A DNA stretch of 64,000 nt from Patiria pectinifera (lineage: Eukaryota > Echinodermata > Asteroidea > Valvatida > Asterinidae). The notes beneath the pieces are model-generated. The model was not told the origin of the DNA and searched no databases. It worked only from the letters and a program-made list of their open reading frames with translations. Positions 46,691-60,700 of the stretch are shown one piece after another. A program made the translations under genes and the position numbers. The DNA lies in assembly GCA_029964075.1 (NCBI GenBank), contig CM057136.1, forward strand, positions 16,108,381 to 16,172,380, given 5' to 3'. Within the stretch, counting starts at the first letter, position 1. Every line of letters begins with the position of its first letter.

Positions 46691-48761
46691 TCTTGTTGGA
46701 GCTGAAATATGAATGTGAACTCTAAATAAAAATTTTCTTTCATGCCCTGCCTGAAATTAAACGCTGTTCTCATAACTACAATGTTTATTTTATGGCATTA
46801 TGTATAATGTAGGCTTAAAAATGGTACATATGTATTGTTTTTGCAATAGATTTTGAACTCTAAGAGGCAATTAAGGGGAGTGTTTTTAGAAATTCTTTTG
46901 TATAATTTTGCTGGAATTGCAAATGGAGTTGAAATAGAACTGCGCCACTCATATGTATTATTAAAACTCAGTTACTCTTAGTTGTTTTTTTTAAGTTGAA
47001 AAATTATGAATCGCCCCCCCCCCCCTTTAGCAGTGCCTTGGCCCACCCTTCCCCACCAAGGGCATCATGGGATTGCAACATCTGCGTTTTCTTCTTGTAT
47101 TCAGACATTTCCCCACTTGTCAAAACCCCGCCGGGCCCCATCACATGCGCAAAGCGGTCCATCTGCACCGTGCTCAAGTCAAAGAAATTAAAACTGCTGT
47201 TTATGTAGCCCCGCCCACCAACGGACGTTCACGTACGTACTGTGCAGTGTGCACGTCACGCAGGTGGAATGGAAGTCATTCATGATAAAATATGCAACAT
47301 GTACTTGGTGTTGGTCTTGTCAACGCGATTGTTACCAAAGTGGAGAGATTTCTTACCAAAGTGAAGAGATTTCTTTCAAACTAACTAATTTCTGATGTAC
47401 AATTTGTGCATACGTGGTGTCTTAATGTTCATAATCACTTATTAATTATCTTATTGCAGACTAGCTCCGTTTGCATGGAAACATGAACTACATGTCGAAA
47501 AAAAATTCCGTGAATTTTATAAACAGCATTTCATCACGCTACAAAGCGTCATGGGATTTCGTGATTTTTCCGTCATTTTTCGAGGGTAGGTGAGTAATTT
47601 TGGTGACATTTGATAAAATTGGGATGCATTTTGGTATTTTATTTGCTTTTCTGTGTTATATTGGGGGCTAATTTGCTGTCCCGAATGTGTAATTTGGTGT
47701 TAAATATGGTGGTTGGGATGACGTGTTTTGTGGCGTGACACTGACAAGCGCAGCACAGCCTATGACAAGATGAGATTCCTCGACCGTTTCATGATGCAGT
47801 TGCGCTGCAGTGTTCAAGGTTTTGTAGTCAAAATTAATGTAGACGTCTTCCAAAATACTGGGGCAAACTAACACTGTATGATAAAGTCTGTAAATGTAGT
47901 TATATTGTGATTGTGCCATCCTAATTTCATGTCTTTTGAAAGTTTGTTTCTCTGCAATTTTGTGCATGATAAAATTAAATAAAAATAAAATTGGAAAACA
48001 AGGGCCTGTCATTTTTGTGGTGTTTGTGTGGGACAGGTTTAATTTGAAATGACAGATATGATTTTGGTCCTGCAGAGTTTAGCCACACTTAGGTTGGAAC
48101 AGAGTATTAACATGATTAATGTCAAAACACGTTGAAAAATAAGAATTTTGTTCTTGAATTTTTACACCGCATGGACTCGTGGACTCGCATGTTTCAACAT
48201 CTTCAAGAAAAAACTGGGAACTTGTACTACTACTAGTACTAGTTCTGTAGACGAGTAAAATAAGCAGGAATTAATGTCTTCAAACCTCGGAATGAATGTA
48301 GTATCCTGACGCCACCTCTTTGGTCGTGTATAAAATGTATATTGAGTGCATTTTCAAGGTATTTCCTAACAAAGTTGGACATTTTTTCTCAGATCCAGAT
48401 TCATGTCTTTTAAACATTTTTACAATTACTGACCTTCAAGGCTTCATTGAGAATATATATGAAACCTCTTAATTTAGTTAAATCTACTTCCCAGTTTTTT
48501 TCGTGAAGATAAATAGAATAGACTCGACCAATAAAAAGTGTTATTAAAAACAGGGAAATCATGACGAGTGTGTACGTTACATGTAGTCCATACAGTCTTA
48601 CTTAGTAACTAAATTTGTTATTTATTTTACAGATTGGTTTTATGAGAGAGTGATTACTTTCTTTGCAAAGATGGCAGACACGCTTCGATGTTTCTGTTCA
48701 AGGTGACTCGATTCCAGATTTTACGGACAAAAGAGAGGCAGTATAAAGGTACCTGGCAAGC

Positions 48762-51700
48762 ATGTCTGCCCAGGCAGACGTGTCCCTGACAAAAGGGAGT
48801 GCATCAAAAACCAAAAGATCCTTCATCTCCCGTTTGCCGTCCTTCCGTAAGAAGAAAACGCCACCGCCAAAGGAGTCGGAACTTGACATGCATTTAAAGA
48901 GTGCAAAAGAAGACCTGAACGGTGGTGTGAAGATACGGCCACCAAGTCAGGTCAAAAATCGTAAAGAGGACGAAGTGAAACGACGGTCTAAGACATCGTC
49001 AATTGTTGCGAGTTACGAGAAGCGGTTAAGCGATCTGAAAGACGAGGAGATTAGAACTAATGGGAAAAAGAACAAAGGAAAGTCAGCCACGCTTGGTAAC
49101 CATGGCAACGGGAAGTCTGTTCAGGAAGGGAAGACGTCGTCCAGGTTTGGCTTTGGGTTTACGTGGCAGAAAATCACCTCAATTGAAAACGGAACAACAA
49201 ATGGGAAATCAGACTTGGGCAGAGGTAGGAATAATGGCGACGAACTGAATGCCAACATCAAAAATGGGAGTACAGGGTCTGGGCTTAGAGGTCACAGTTT
49301 GGACTTGAGTTTACCTCACGGGTCACCGCCAGATCGGGAATCGACTAGCAGCGTTCGGACTCCAGAGAGCGATCGTAGTTCCGTCAGCTCAAACAGTAGT
49401 GCCAAAGTCTACGGGCAGCCCATGCCTTACCGAAGTGTCTTCAGTGACGAGCCGCGGGGGATCAAACGGCAAGCCAGCAGCAGCCAATCGGAAGGCTTGA
49501 ACTCAAGCGGAATTAGCATGTCCAGATCCACCTCCCCGTTACACGATAGCACCAACAGTGGTGTGCCTCACGAAAGCTCGGATAACCGATCGCAGTTGAA
49601 CAGTACTTTCACAAAAGACAACAGCGCTGGGAATCTTAGCCCAGATGTTATAAACAGGACATTTCCGATTGAGGAATCTCCGACCTGCATCGTCAACAGG
49701 ACATTCAAGCTAGAGCCGGCCGAGGATTGTGGCATCGCAAGTCAGAACTCTGAAACAACTGTCAAGGAGGAATTACCCAAGGCAGCCCCGGAGTTGGCCC
49801 AGAAGGAAAATCCAATTTCCTGTGGTGCTGTTGAGCCCTGCAGCAGCGCGGCGGTGGGGAAAGACTCGCATGACGTGTCGAGCTCAGGCCAGTCAGAAGC
49901 CCAGTCGCAATCACTTGGTGAGGTCATGCCGCCAGAGCAGGACGCGTCCCGCCCCACTGCTAGTCCGGCCCATAATATCCCAACCGAGATCAACTCCGCG
50001 GTCTACTCCCGCATCAAGACCTCGCGTCCGGGTGGCTACCTATCACCCAGACATCGGCATCACTCTGGCACAATGGGTGGGATACAATCTACCGGGGATG
50101 CCTACTCGACCCCTGCGCGACCCCTTGACCTTGCTTTCCAGCTCCGCAAGCCTCACATCAGTGCGATCAAGCACTGCTCCGAGTCGCTGGACTCGTGCGA
50201 GCTGGACTCGCTTTGCTCCGAGGATCTGATGTGCGACAGCAGATACCTGGATGACGACATGTTTGATACAAGGGACGAGTCGTCGTGTTTACTAAGCCGA
50301 AGCCTTAGCGTTGAGGAAGCGGCAGCAATGTACCGAACCCAACATGTCGTTCCAACGACTGGTCGCGCAAGGGCTGTAAGCGTCGATCAAGCACAGTTGC
50401 AAGCAACCACTGGCAGTCTAGAAAAAAGGTGGGTGACTTGACAGGAAGTGATTTTCAATTCTTTCTAATCTAATAAATCTTTTGAGATTAATAACTGGGG
50501 CAACTTGGTGGCTGCCCTTTTAGCATCAACAAGTCGGGCGTTGTAATTACAGGACTAGACCTGTAGCCAGTTCTGTTGGATGAGTAATTTGTCTGATAAA
50601 GTGAAAGTCATGTCAGTATTCCCAAAATCTGTGGTTTGTGAAAACACGCTGTGCCTGCTTTGTTTCTTCGATAATTTCTTTGGATTACAAGTCCGTGCCT
50701 TGTATGAAATGACCTACATGTGTGTTACCATAAATTTATCCAAATAATATTGTCTAGCAGAAATTTATATTACTTTCTTTGGTCATAAATTGCTGAACCA
50801 GAAAATTGGTTTGTCATGGCATTTACTTGGCTGCAAATAGTGCATAGGTTTTTTTGTTCTGCATGATGTGCAGTATTCAACTGCGCTCAGTGAGTAAAGC
50901 CTGCGCAAAAAAGAAAAATGGTACAGTGCATGGTCTTCAAGAAAGAAAGTGATAGATTGTAGCAAAAGGTTGATGTTCACATATGTAATCTTTCATGTTG
51001 AAATGTTCGTATACAATGACCATGAGAGATCATGGAAATAAAGATGTTAACCGCCAAAGAAAATTGTCCAATCTTTGGGGGTTTTCAAGTGTCTTTTAAC
51101 AGGCATTTGAAAATGACTTTAACATGCAACTTTACGTTTTTTTGATTTGTTTTTTAAGCCTTCCATGTACATTTATGTACATGTACAAAGTTGATAAATT
51201 GCTTGTATGCAAGAGCAATGCTCCTACACTTTATGGCAGCATTTTTGACTTCCTTGTCAATTGCTACAATCATGACAATGCAGTGTACATTGTACACATC
51301 ATGATTTTTTCTTGGCACTTTCAGTTGCCTTACATGCCTTAGCAAGCGATGGCTATTCACATATCCTATCCCTTGAATGACGTCAGACAGTCGGAACAAA
51401 ATTTCCTGACTCACTACCGTATGGTTCAGCATTGTCCATTCAAATGTGCACAATACAGCAATGTCATGCATTTGCATCATAGCAAATTAGATACAGTGTA
51501 TGTACATGTACATGCTTGAAATGGTACATGTTGTATACATGTGTACATGTATGTGTACATTGTTTATACATTGAACCATGTATACATTGTAATGTTTTAT
51601 TATCATCTAATTCTACATGAACCTCCATGGTAGGCCCTACATGTATTATTGAACAGATTGGGGTGTCTCTTTGAAACCTAAACACAATGCATTTTATATG

Positions 51701-54700
51701 TACAGTACCAACTACCGTACCATGCTGTAAATGTTAAGTACATTGTAAGATTTGAGGCTCTCCTGAAGACGGTCAGAGCATACTGACCGGAACATCGAGT
51801 TTATACCTCTGGTTCTTTTCAGAACCATTCTCTTAGTTGAGAAATTATTCGCACATGGTGTTTCCGCAAACCTTTCATTTTTTAGTACCATGCTGTTTTT
51901 AGCTCTCCAACTAAATATACCTGTAGTGTACATTACAAAGCACAATACCCATGTAAACTTCACAATTTTTAATTAAATTGTGGGTTTACATAAGTGTATG
52001 TAAATCTGTTCAGAGCTACCTACATGTAAGTGTTTGAATAGTGTCATTTTAGACAGGTTTCTGTTTGCATTGTGAGATAAGGAACAACACCACTGAGTTT
52101 CTGTTTGCATTAAGTTCAACCATAGAACAAGGATCACATAATTTACATAACATACAGTACATGTGTATTGTACATGCACCGGCCGGTGCATACAACATGC
52201 ACTGGTGCATGTATTGTCATGATTGTATATGTAGCTTGTCAATGATTTAAATTTTTTTACATCTCGTGTTCATTTATGTTGTACATGAGTTCATTACTCA
52301 CTGTACAGGACTTGGTCCTTGTTGTGATAGATGGAGTAGGAAATTGATAAAATAAAATTGCATTAATTTCCACTTTACATGCAGGAGTAAGGATATGGAT
52401 AATTAAGTTTGACGTACATGTGTGGCGAGAAATGCCGTAGGCAGGTTGGGCAGATGCATGCATAAAATTGCCAATTTACTATGTTTGTGTAGGGCAAATG
52501 TACATGTAGGGTGAGCATGTACTGTACATGTACAAGTATGTATACATAATGCTACAATCAATCAGACAGCGTGCCCTTAGAGGTACCCCCGGTAGCTCCA
52601 TGGTTAGAGTGTCTTTCTAAAGGAAATGGCTCACGGATCAATTACAAGTGTATCAAGGTTTGTATCTTCAGTATGTAAACATTTTGTAACAGCCCATGCC
52701 AAAACAAGGCACTTCCCGGCTAAATTCTTTGGTTGTAAATTCAAGTTTGGACGTAACTTTGATAAACAAAAATCACACAGAGAAGATAAAGCAGCAAAAT
52801 CTGACTTTTTGACATTATGAATGAGTTCTTACAATGTGTGGGCTTTGGTTGAATAGTACAATGTAAGTGTATTTTATTATTATACTTCCCGGAACAGCCT
52901 GGATTCGAGACATGACATGTCTATTCTTTTTTTTTTATCAAGGAAAGAATTTACCAACATTGAACATGGCCTTTAAAGTTTACACAATGTTACACAGTCA
53001 GACAGTACCGTAATTTTCGGAATATAAGCCGCGGCTTATAAGTTGATTTTGCCCATGAAAATGTTTACTGCGGCTTATACACAGGGCGGCTTATACGCCG
53101 AGCCTTGAAGAATAAAAATGAAATTCACATGTGTATTTAATGTACTGGTATAAGAAGAGATATGTTGCTGAAATGAATTATCAATTAAGAAAGTCATTAA
53201 CGAACCGAAACCACGTGCCACGTAAAGGTGCCGAGCGGTAAAAAGTATGGTGAAAGCTGTCTTCGATCGACGCTTGCAACAAGCCGTACGTACGTGATTC
53301 TAGTGCTGCTAGCTGCATGCAGCATGCTTTCCCCAGCGGACCACACCATTTGAGGTAATATAGGGGTGTACTATCTTGGAAACAACATTTCCGCTGTTTA
53401 AAAAAAAAAAAGAAGACGACTAATACTTTTTATGGTTTCCGAAACATTTCTTTATTCGATAATCAGTTGTTCAACGTCGCAATATAATTTTTGTACTTGA
53501 AATGTATTCAAGAAACGATGTAAACCTCAAAACAGGGACTACATCACCCCTTACAAAATTAATGGATTCGTCCATGAAAATGGCAGCAACGTTTTGACTA
53601 AGTTACGATCGAAACTTGAATACTGCTCGTTAGTAATCACAAAAATTTGATAAGTTTTGAGATAAAAACGGACCTGCATATTTTTAGGACAAAACAAATC
53701 AGCATCTGTTGCCACAAAGCAAGATTTGTAAGTAGCGCTCCGGTCAGACAACACACGCAATGGGGGAAAATCACGGTGGGTTGCATGCTCTCTCACGTGC
53801 TGCAGGAAAATGTTGTCCTAGGCCGGCGCGGCGCAGGCTGCCGCGCCGGGCGATGTATTAACTTTTACGGCCGGGGACCGGACGGGGCAGCTGGCAGCAA
53901 TTCCCGGTGATTATTTCTCATCACCAACTTCCACATTTGTTTGTGAGAGTATCGATTGTAAATGATTTGATACAACTTTTGTGGCCCTTTTTATAGCTTC
54001 TGTAGTGTAAATGGAACTGGTTCATAGCATTTTGGCGAGAATTTGGAGGCCTTACAAAATTGAAACCGCTGCCGTCGGTGCGGCTTATACGCCGGTGCGG
54101 CTTATACGCCGACTTCAAATCTTAATTTGCAGATTTTTGCGTGCTGCGGCTTATACGCCGCGCGGCTTATATTCCGAAAATTACGGTACATCTTTGTCTT
54201 ACCACAAGGCCAAAACGAACATTGTTGTGTTTTTATTAGTGTCATTTGTTTACAATTTTTTATTATACTGTACGTTTTGCTCAATGTCATGATGACAGCT
54301 GCACTATGACAGATGGGTCAGGCTCCGGCATAGACAATCAATTGTATTGATTATTATAAGTTGATTACTAACTAGTAGGCCTAACAGAAGCATAATTTAC
54401 TATGCAATTCAAATTGCAGACTTTTAGGATCAATAATCATTTCTACTGTTCATATTGTTCACAGTACATTCATTTTCCGCCATTCCTGATTAAACGCTTG
54501 TTTCCCATCCGTCATGTTTATACATCTGCTCTCTCCCCCACCCTGTAGGGTTGGTGTGACCAGGGGTTTGTCTCCCTCCCCCTTGGCCATTCCATCAGGG
54601 AGGCGTGGGGGAAGGAGTTTCCCTGCCCACCCCGTGCCGGACGAGCTTTGCCAGTCGCCAGTGGAGGAGCTTCAGTCACTCATTTACAGTTCTAGTTATC

Positions 54701-57700
54701 GTGATGCAGACAGGTATTGCGTCAGGTTTTTGTTTACATCGACAGTTGGCCATATAAGCAGTCCTCAGTACCATATGTCCATTTGCTACTCTGTACTTTT
54801 ATTTTGGTTGTACATACTACATGTATCTTTTGCATTTTAGCTGTCTTTGAGATGTACTTTTTTGTTCCAAGGAGATGTACATTGTACCTTACATGTAGTA
54901 GCCTTTCACTGTTTCTGAACTAAAATGATTTTAACTAACATGGCTGCTTCATGCAAATTGAACATAGATCTACATTTGTAGCATACATACCGGTACGTGT
55001 AGTAGGCCTTTACAGACAAACATTGTGTGCATGCACGTACATTGTACAGTGTACATGTACAACTTCCCTCTCAATTGTAGAAAGGCCACACATTTATACA
55101 AGGAAGAGAGTTGAAAAATAAAAATGTATTGTACATTAGCTACCGGTATGAAAACTGAAAAAAAATATATAGAAGGAGAATGTTAAATTTTAAGGGTGCG
55201 TAGAACCGTAGAATCCACAGAATCGGGGAGTTGAACTCAATTTCACTGGTTGACGTGGATAAGATTTGAGTGTGGGTCACAGATGTGGAAGGCAAGGACA
55301 GTACCCCTGTGCTATTCTAAAAGTAAACCCTACAGTGAAGTAGCCAGATATATGACTTTATTGAGCCATACGACAAATATTTATCGGCCACAAGTACTGA
55401 GGATTGTCTTTTTATGGTCCAATTGTGTTTGCAGTGGGTGTGATCATGCTGATGTTCTGTCATCTTGCGGTTCTTCCTCGTAGAAGCTGCTTCAATCTTT
55501 TGTCACTGATTGTTTTTTTCTCTTCTTCCAGTTGCGGTAGAGTCACGACCTTTCACCACAAAAGGGCTGAACAAATCGTAAATTTTGATTGATGAAGTTT
55601 TTCCAACAAGGCAATATTCTCAATCCTCCAACATGTCCAAAACCCAACTTAGTGAAAGAAATCAAAAATACAACATTTTGATCATTTTTAAAGATTTGCA
55701 GCTTACATTTGTGGTGAATGGTCAATAGTTTCTTCTAGTCATGCGCAGACATCCTTCTATTTGGTAGCAGGTTTTGTTTTTTGCTTCAATTCCATGCACG
55801 TTGTTACAATTGACATCACAAACATTTTCTGCATACTTGTAGTTCTAGTAGTTATCTTGGCAGAAATGAGGTCTTCATCTTCAAGTCTGGTTGTGATTAA
55901 ATTTGATGGGAAAAAAACAGATCAGCTCAATTTTATTGTACTGATTCATATATTTTCTTCATGGCCATGTACAATGTATGCAAAACTTTGTCCATTTCAC
56001 CGAAAAACAGAAGCAGTTAGCAAAGCTTTGTAGTTTATAGCCAGAGTCTAGAGCTTTCCATTTTCAAATAATTTAGTATTCAATTATTCGAAAGTACTAA
56101 ATTATTCAATTATTCAAAACTGCATTTGACCAAATATTTGAATATTCAAAACTCGCCAATCAAGTTGCAACTAAGTAGTACGCAAAGCACGTTGGATACA
56201 ATTTGCATGCAGCGATTGGTGTTATGGACCGCTAGTGTGTTGTGCAGTATTTTATAACTGTCAAGGGCTTTCCCACAATCGACAAAAAAAATACTTCAGA
56301 CAATAATGCGCTGCAACTTTCAGATTAAAATAACAGATGTGTCGGTGCATGGTTTTTTTCCTCTTTTTTTTTCGAGTATTCGAAGTGGTAAAAAGCTGTT
56401 TGAATATTCTGTTGATGATGGAATATTCGAATATTTGGTATATGCTGGACAGCCCTAGCAGAGTTTACTTCAGTAGTGTCGCAGCAGTAGAAATATTTGT
56501 GCGTGCACTGCATACGCATAATTGATTGATTTAATGTACAAAATGTACATATACGTGTACTGTTATGTTATAACAATTGTACATGTACCTAGCGCAGTGA
56601 AAAGAAAGTACGACTGAGCCTACATGTACACGTATCTCTTCTCTGTAATGTCAAGTTTCACTATCCACAGCACTGTGTACTAATCAGAATTCAATTTTCT
56701 TACTCATTTTTTTTTTCACATCTGCATGGTAGAGTGCTTACATTTTCACTCGTAATATTAACATTCCTTTATCATGTTGATGTGGTCCACTTTATTTACA
56801 GGTCTGCAAGGGAATTTTGCTAGACGTCAATTAATTGTTGAAACCTTTTTGTTTTATTGAATTGAATAATCCTAATACTAATTTTCTTCCTTTTTTTTAA
56901 ACCATGTTTAACAATATTGTACATGCATATATGTTGTACAGTATGTTCTCCTGTGTGTATTGCTAGGAACAAGATCCCAAGTATATTTTTCCACGGTAAT
57001 TTACAACATCTGTGGCAATAGCAGACCGCTCGTTAAATTGTCCGGCACAAAGTAATTGCCCATATGTTGTTATGATTTATGATACACGTCACTATAACAT
57101 GACTAATACAGATGGCATGTGCTAAATATAGGTCATACCAAAAGCCACAAAGAGCTGGGCAAACGACAAAGGAAACAAAAACTGTTTGGATATTTGTTCC
57201 AGACAACTTGTGCAGTCAGCTTGTCCAGGGTCTATTGTTCATCTATTTTCCATATGTATTCGTTATTATAAGCCTGTCATGCAAATTGAGCAGTAGTGCA
57301 TAGTCTAAATTTCATATTTGTTCAGTTCATAATAATGTTGTCACACTCGACGTACTGCGGTAAGGAAACAACTTTGAAACAGCGTTTGTGCAGTACCAAT
57401 CGGATAGCAATGTTCTCAAACAGCAAACGTGTAGGGAATACATGACAATGGCCACTTTTATCATCTACATCTAAGGGACCTCTTATTGCGATGTAATTGG
57501 ATCAATTTGTTCTGCTGTAGAGTAAGTGCACACAATGTGGCAGGCAATGTGTACAATGTTTAAAAGGTACGTCTTCTAAAAATATTGTCAATCCAGTATT
57601 TAGTTTTACAATTATTTGGTTGGGTGATTTGACTATAAACAGGAAGTATTCAGTGCCATCCTGGGTGTGTGATGACAAATTTTGTACTGCTAATATACAT

Positions 57701-60700
57701 GTACATGTAGCTATTCATGTATGTGTAAAGTCTACGAGACTTTATCATTGCGGTACCCGCTGCGCTGCTACATCAGTTTCTAACTAGCCAACTGATCTCG
57801 GCTAGCTCGTGGTCAAGTGGTAAGACTAAGAAGTCTGCACTACTAGAAAGCAGCAGGTCGTGGGTTCGAGTCCCACTAAATGAGTTTCCCAAACTTTCAC
57901 TCAGGAGCTTACACACTGAGTATACAGTGTAAACATGTCGGTGAAGGGCAAAACCTAATATTGAATTTACTGCACATGTCCTTTTGATAAAAACTTCACC
58001 TGTAGTTGTGATTTGTGTTTTTTGTCATGATTTGTGTTCTTGTCAAAATACCACAATTTTCTTCTGCAAGCAAGTTCCAGGAGCTTGCTTTCTGTAGTTT
58101 CAGAACAGCAATTTTGCACAGTAAATATAAGCAAGTAATTAATTGGAACTGTGTTACACGTGTGCGTCATGCTGCAGTGGATAGAAATGGAGAACCATGA
58201 TTCCTATAATGAAAGGGTTAGCCTAACACGTCATTCTGTTAAATAATTCATCCTCCGCAAAACTCCAGAAACAAGAATGGCAATGCCAACCCCTCCCGAG
58301 TCCGTTCCCAGAGTGGGGGTAACGCCCACCCCTTACGGCCCCCTAGATGGCCCACTCTACCCCCTGATGAAGATGGAGCAGTGATGGTGGATGCTGCAGT
58401 GTACAGACATATGATACAGGACATGACGTCAGTCAAGACCATGCTGCTCAAGCTCAAGAGGGCGCTCCAGACAGTAAGCAGTATTTTTATCAAACCTTAA
58501 TTTGTACCTCTAGGTCAATGAACTCTTGCTGGCCGTCAATCAAATAGTGCACATTGACCAATTAGATCTGGACTTTTGGTCAGGTGACCATGGTAGCTAA
58601 GTCACAAGCACTGTGAGATGTGCACACGTGGTGCGGGCTTACGGCCATATCCAGATTGGTCCATTCATTCGTTCTTAATAATTGTGTTCGGTTTTGTTTC
58701 ATCGTAAATTGCAGGTTGACAACACCTCTTCTCCGTTTGAACATTCCATGGGGCAGATTGTAAGTACAGTGTGAATTTTGACATTTTCTATCAATGTAGA
58801 ACGTTTCAGTACATGTGGCTTTAGTGACAATTTTAGATGTGGACTACATATTTTTCAATAATACTGAATAGTGACAACATTTTTTTTGATACTGAACAAT
58901 ACCAAACGATGATGGCCAGATCTACTGATACTTTTGTGAATTCCTTGTAGTAATGATAACTAAATAAGGTGAACATTGTGCTAACGAGTCCTCCAGCAAA
59001 GCCCTTGAAGTTCTGCCCATTCTGCGTGTTTGCAGTTTCCCTGACACCACCTGTCTTTTGATGACTTAATACTCCTCCCAGAAAGGGACTTGATAATACC
59101 GAATACGGACCACGCTATATTTGTGGAGGTAGACCGTGGACACTCAAAATCCAATACCGCACTGTACTGTAAGCTTAGACTGTACAGTGTGCAGTATGTA
59201 TGTAGTATTGGTTTCATTCTAAATTCATGTGACTACATGTGTTTCCTGTTACAGTAAAAATCATGTGAATACTGTTATGCTTATAATCTCCAGAGTCCTT
59301 GTAGTAGTCTGCCCACCAGCCCATGCAGCGAGGCCAACCCAATACAGGAAGTAATCATTGAAGACCTGAAAGAGGTAGGGTCCCAGACAGGAAAAAGGAG
59401 GTCAAATGAATGACATAGTCATGATTCAGCTGGTGATCTAGCTGGGTTGGAGAGTCAAAAGTAGGACGGGGGTTGAGTCCTGGAGGGAAATTTCAATGTT
59501 TTACAGAGGTACATTGTATAACGACAGTTTCAATTAATGTATCTTGCGGGAACCGTACACCTATCTGGGCACACAATCACTCCTATCTATGAGGCCCCCT
59601 TCCATGGCGAATACGTTGTACAAGCTATTTTTGAGATAATCCGGTGGGGGCAGTAGATAATAAAAATATTTGAGGACAATTTTAGCCTTCATGGCTTTGT
59701 TCCCTTAACATGCCGCTGACTTCTTTGTTCTCGTCAAAATCAAATATGGAGTATCCCCATGTAGAGCAGACTACATGTAGTACAATGTGATGCCTTCTCT
59801 GAGCAATCAGTGGGCACTGATTCAACATCCTCTTCCTTTTCTTCTTGCTTCCCGATCCAGGAAAACGCTGTTCTTCGGAAGGAAGTGAAAAATTTGCAAG
59901 AGCTGTTTGCAGACGCACAACAGCAGTTGAATGAGCTTCGTTTACAGTCACAAATGGTATGACAATAACCAAACCCCCTATCCCATCAACCCACCCCACC
60001 CCCCTTCCCTGAAAAAAACACACAAATTGATGTGTTTCCTGACAGTAGATTCAGTTTTGTCATTTATTAAAAAACAAATTCTTTTTCTTGGCTGAATTCA
60101 TCTGAATCAATTTGCTAGTAATTTCACTAAGACAAGAGACCATGTCGATCTTTATTTGACTACGCCATTTTTTCAGTTGACATTGAGTGCCTAATTTGGT
60201 TTCTTTTGTATTCAAGCGGAGCAGAGCCTACTTTTGGAAATTTACATGTACATGTATCATTCGTTTAAGAACCACACAATTTTCTCTCAATAATTTAATC
60301 ATCCTACCACATTTTCCCAATCATTTTCATTATATTTTCTCCAACCTAGACCAAGCCGGAGCAGTGCAATGTCAGTACTCAGATCACCAGTGAAACGCAG
60401 CGTACCAGCGAAACCAAGGACCAATCCCTGCAGGTTAATTTACCGACATCTGTAAGTAGTCAAGTAAGAATTCCCCAAATTCCATAAATGCAAAACAGTC
60501 CCCATGGAAAAACTTTCAGTCCTTTCATCTATTTTCCAGCTGAAGGACAATTCTTGTGTTATCTAATGTCTGTGGCAGATGTTTCAAGAGCTCAGTGAAT
60601 AAAACCTGAAAATGTATTTTTCAAGTCTTATGCACCGATCATCTAGATGTCAAGGAGATTACAGACTAGGAGTTTGGGATCATTTCTCTGAATTATTAAA

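Larger units (their letters stand above)
45374..48761. other. MAN2B1 3' UTR, repeats and CCSER-like 5' region
   Basis: Begins with the mannosidase 3' UTR; no polyadenylation signal is convincing. A SINE lies at 45880-46125 and a minus-strand LINE tail at 46330-46690. Further on, an acceptor TTTATTTTACAG near 48632 suggests that the CCSER-like start codon sits in a second or later exon, with an untranslated first exon upstream, perhaps around 47.2-47.6 kb. Confidence 0.5.

Noticed and set aside
52175..52190. 16-bp palindrome TGCACCGGCCGGTGCA
   Set aside because: Isolated, with no partner or context; short palindromes of this size occur by chance in GC-richer patches.
52575..52650. tRNA-like A box (GGTAGCTCCATGGTTAGAGT)
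   Set aside because: No B box follows at the right distance, so it is at most a decayed SINE head.
57801..57880. tRNA gene
   Set aside because: A and B boxes are present, but the segment cannot form an acceptor stem and the body matches another copy at 29180, so it is a SINE.
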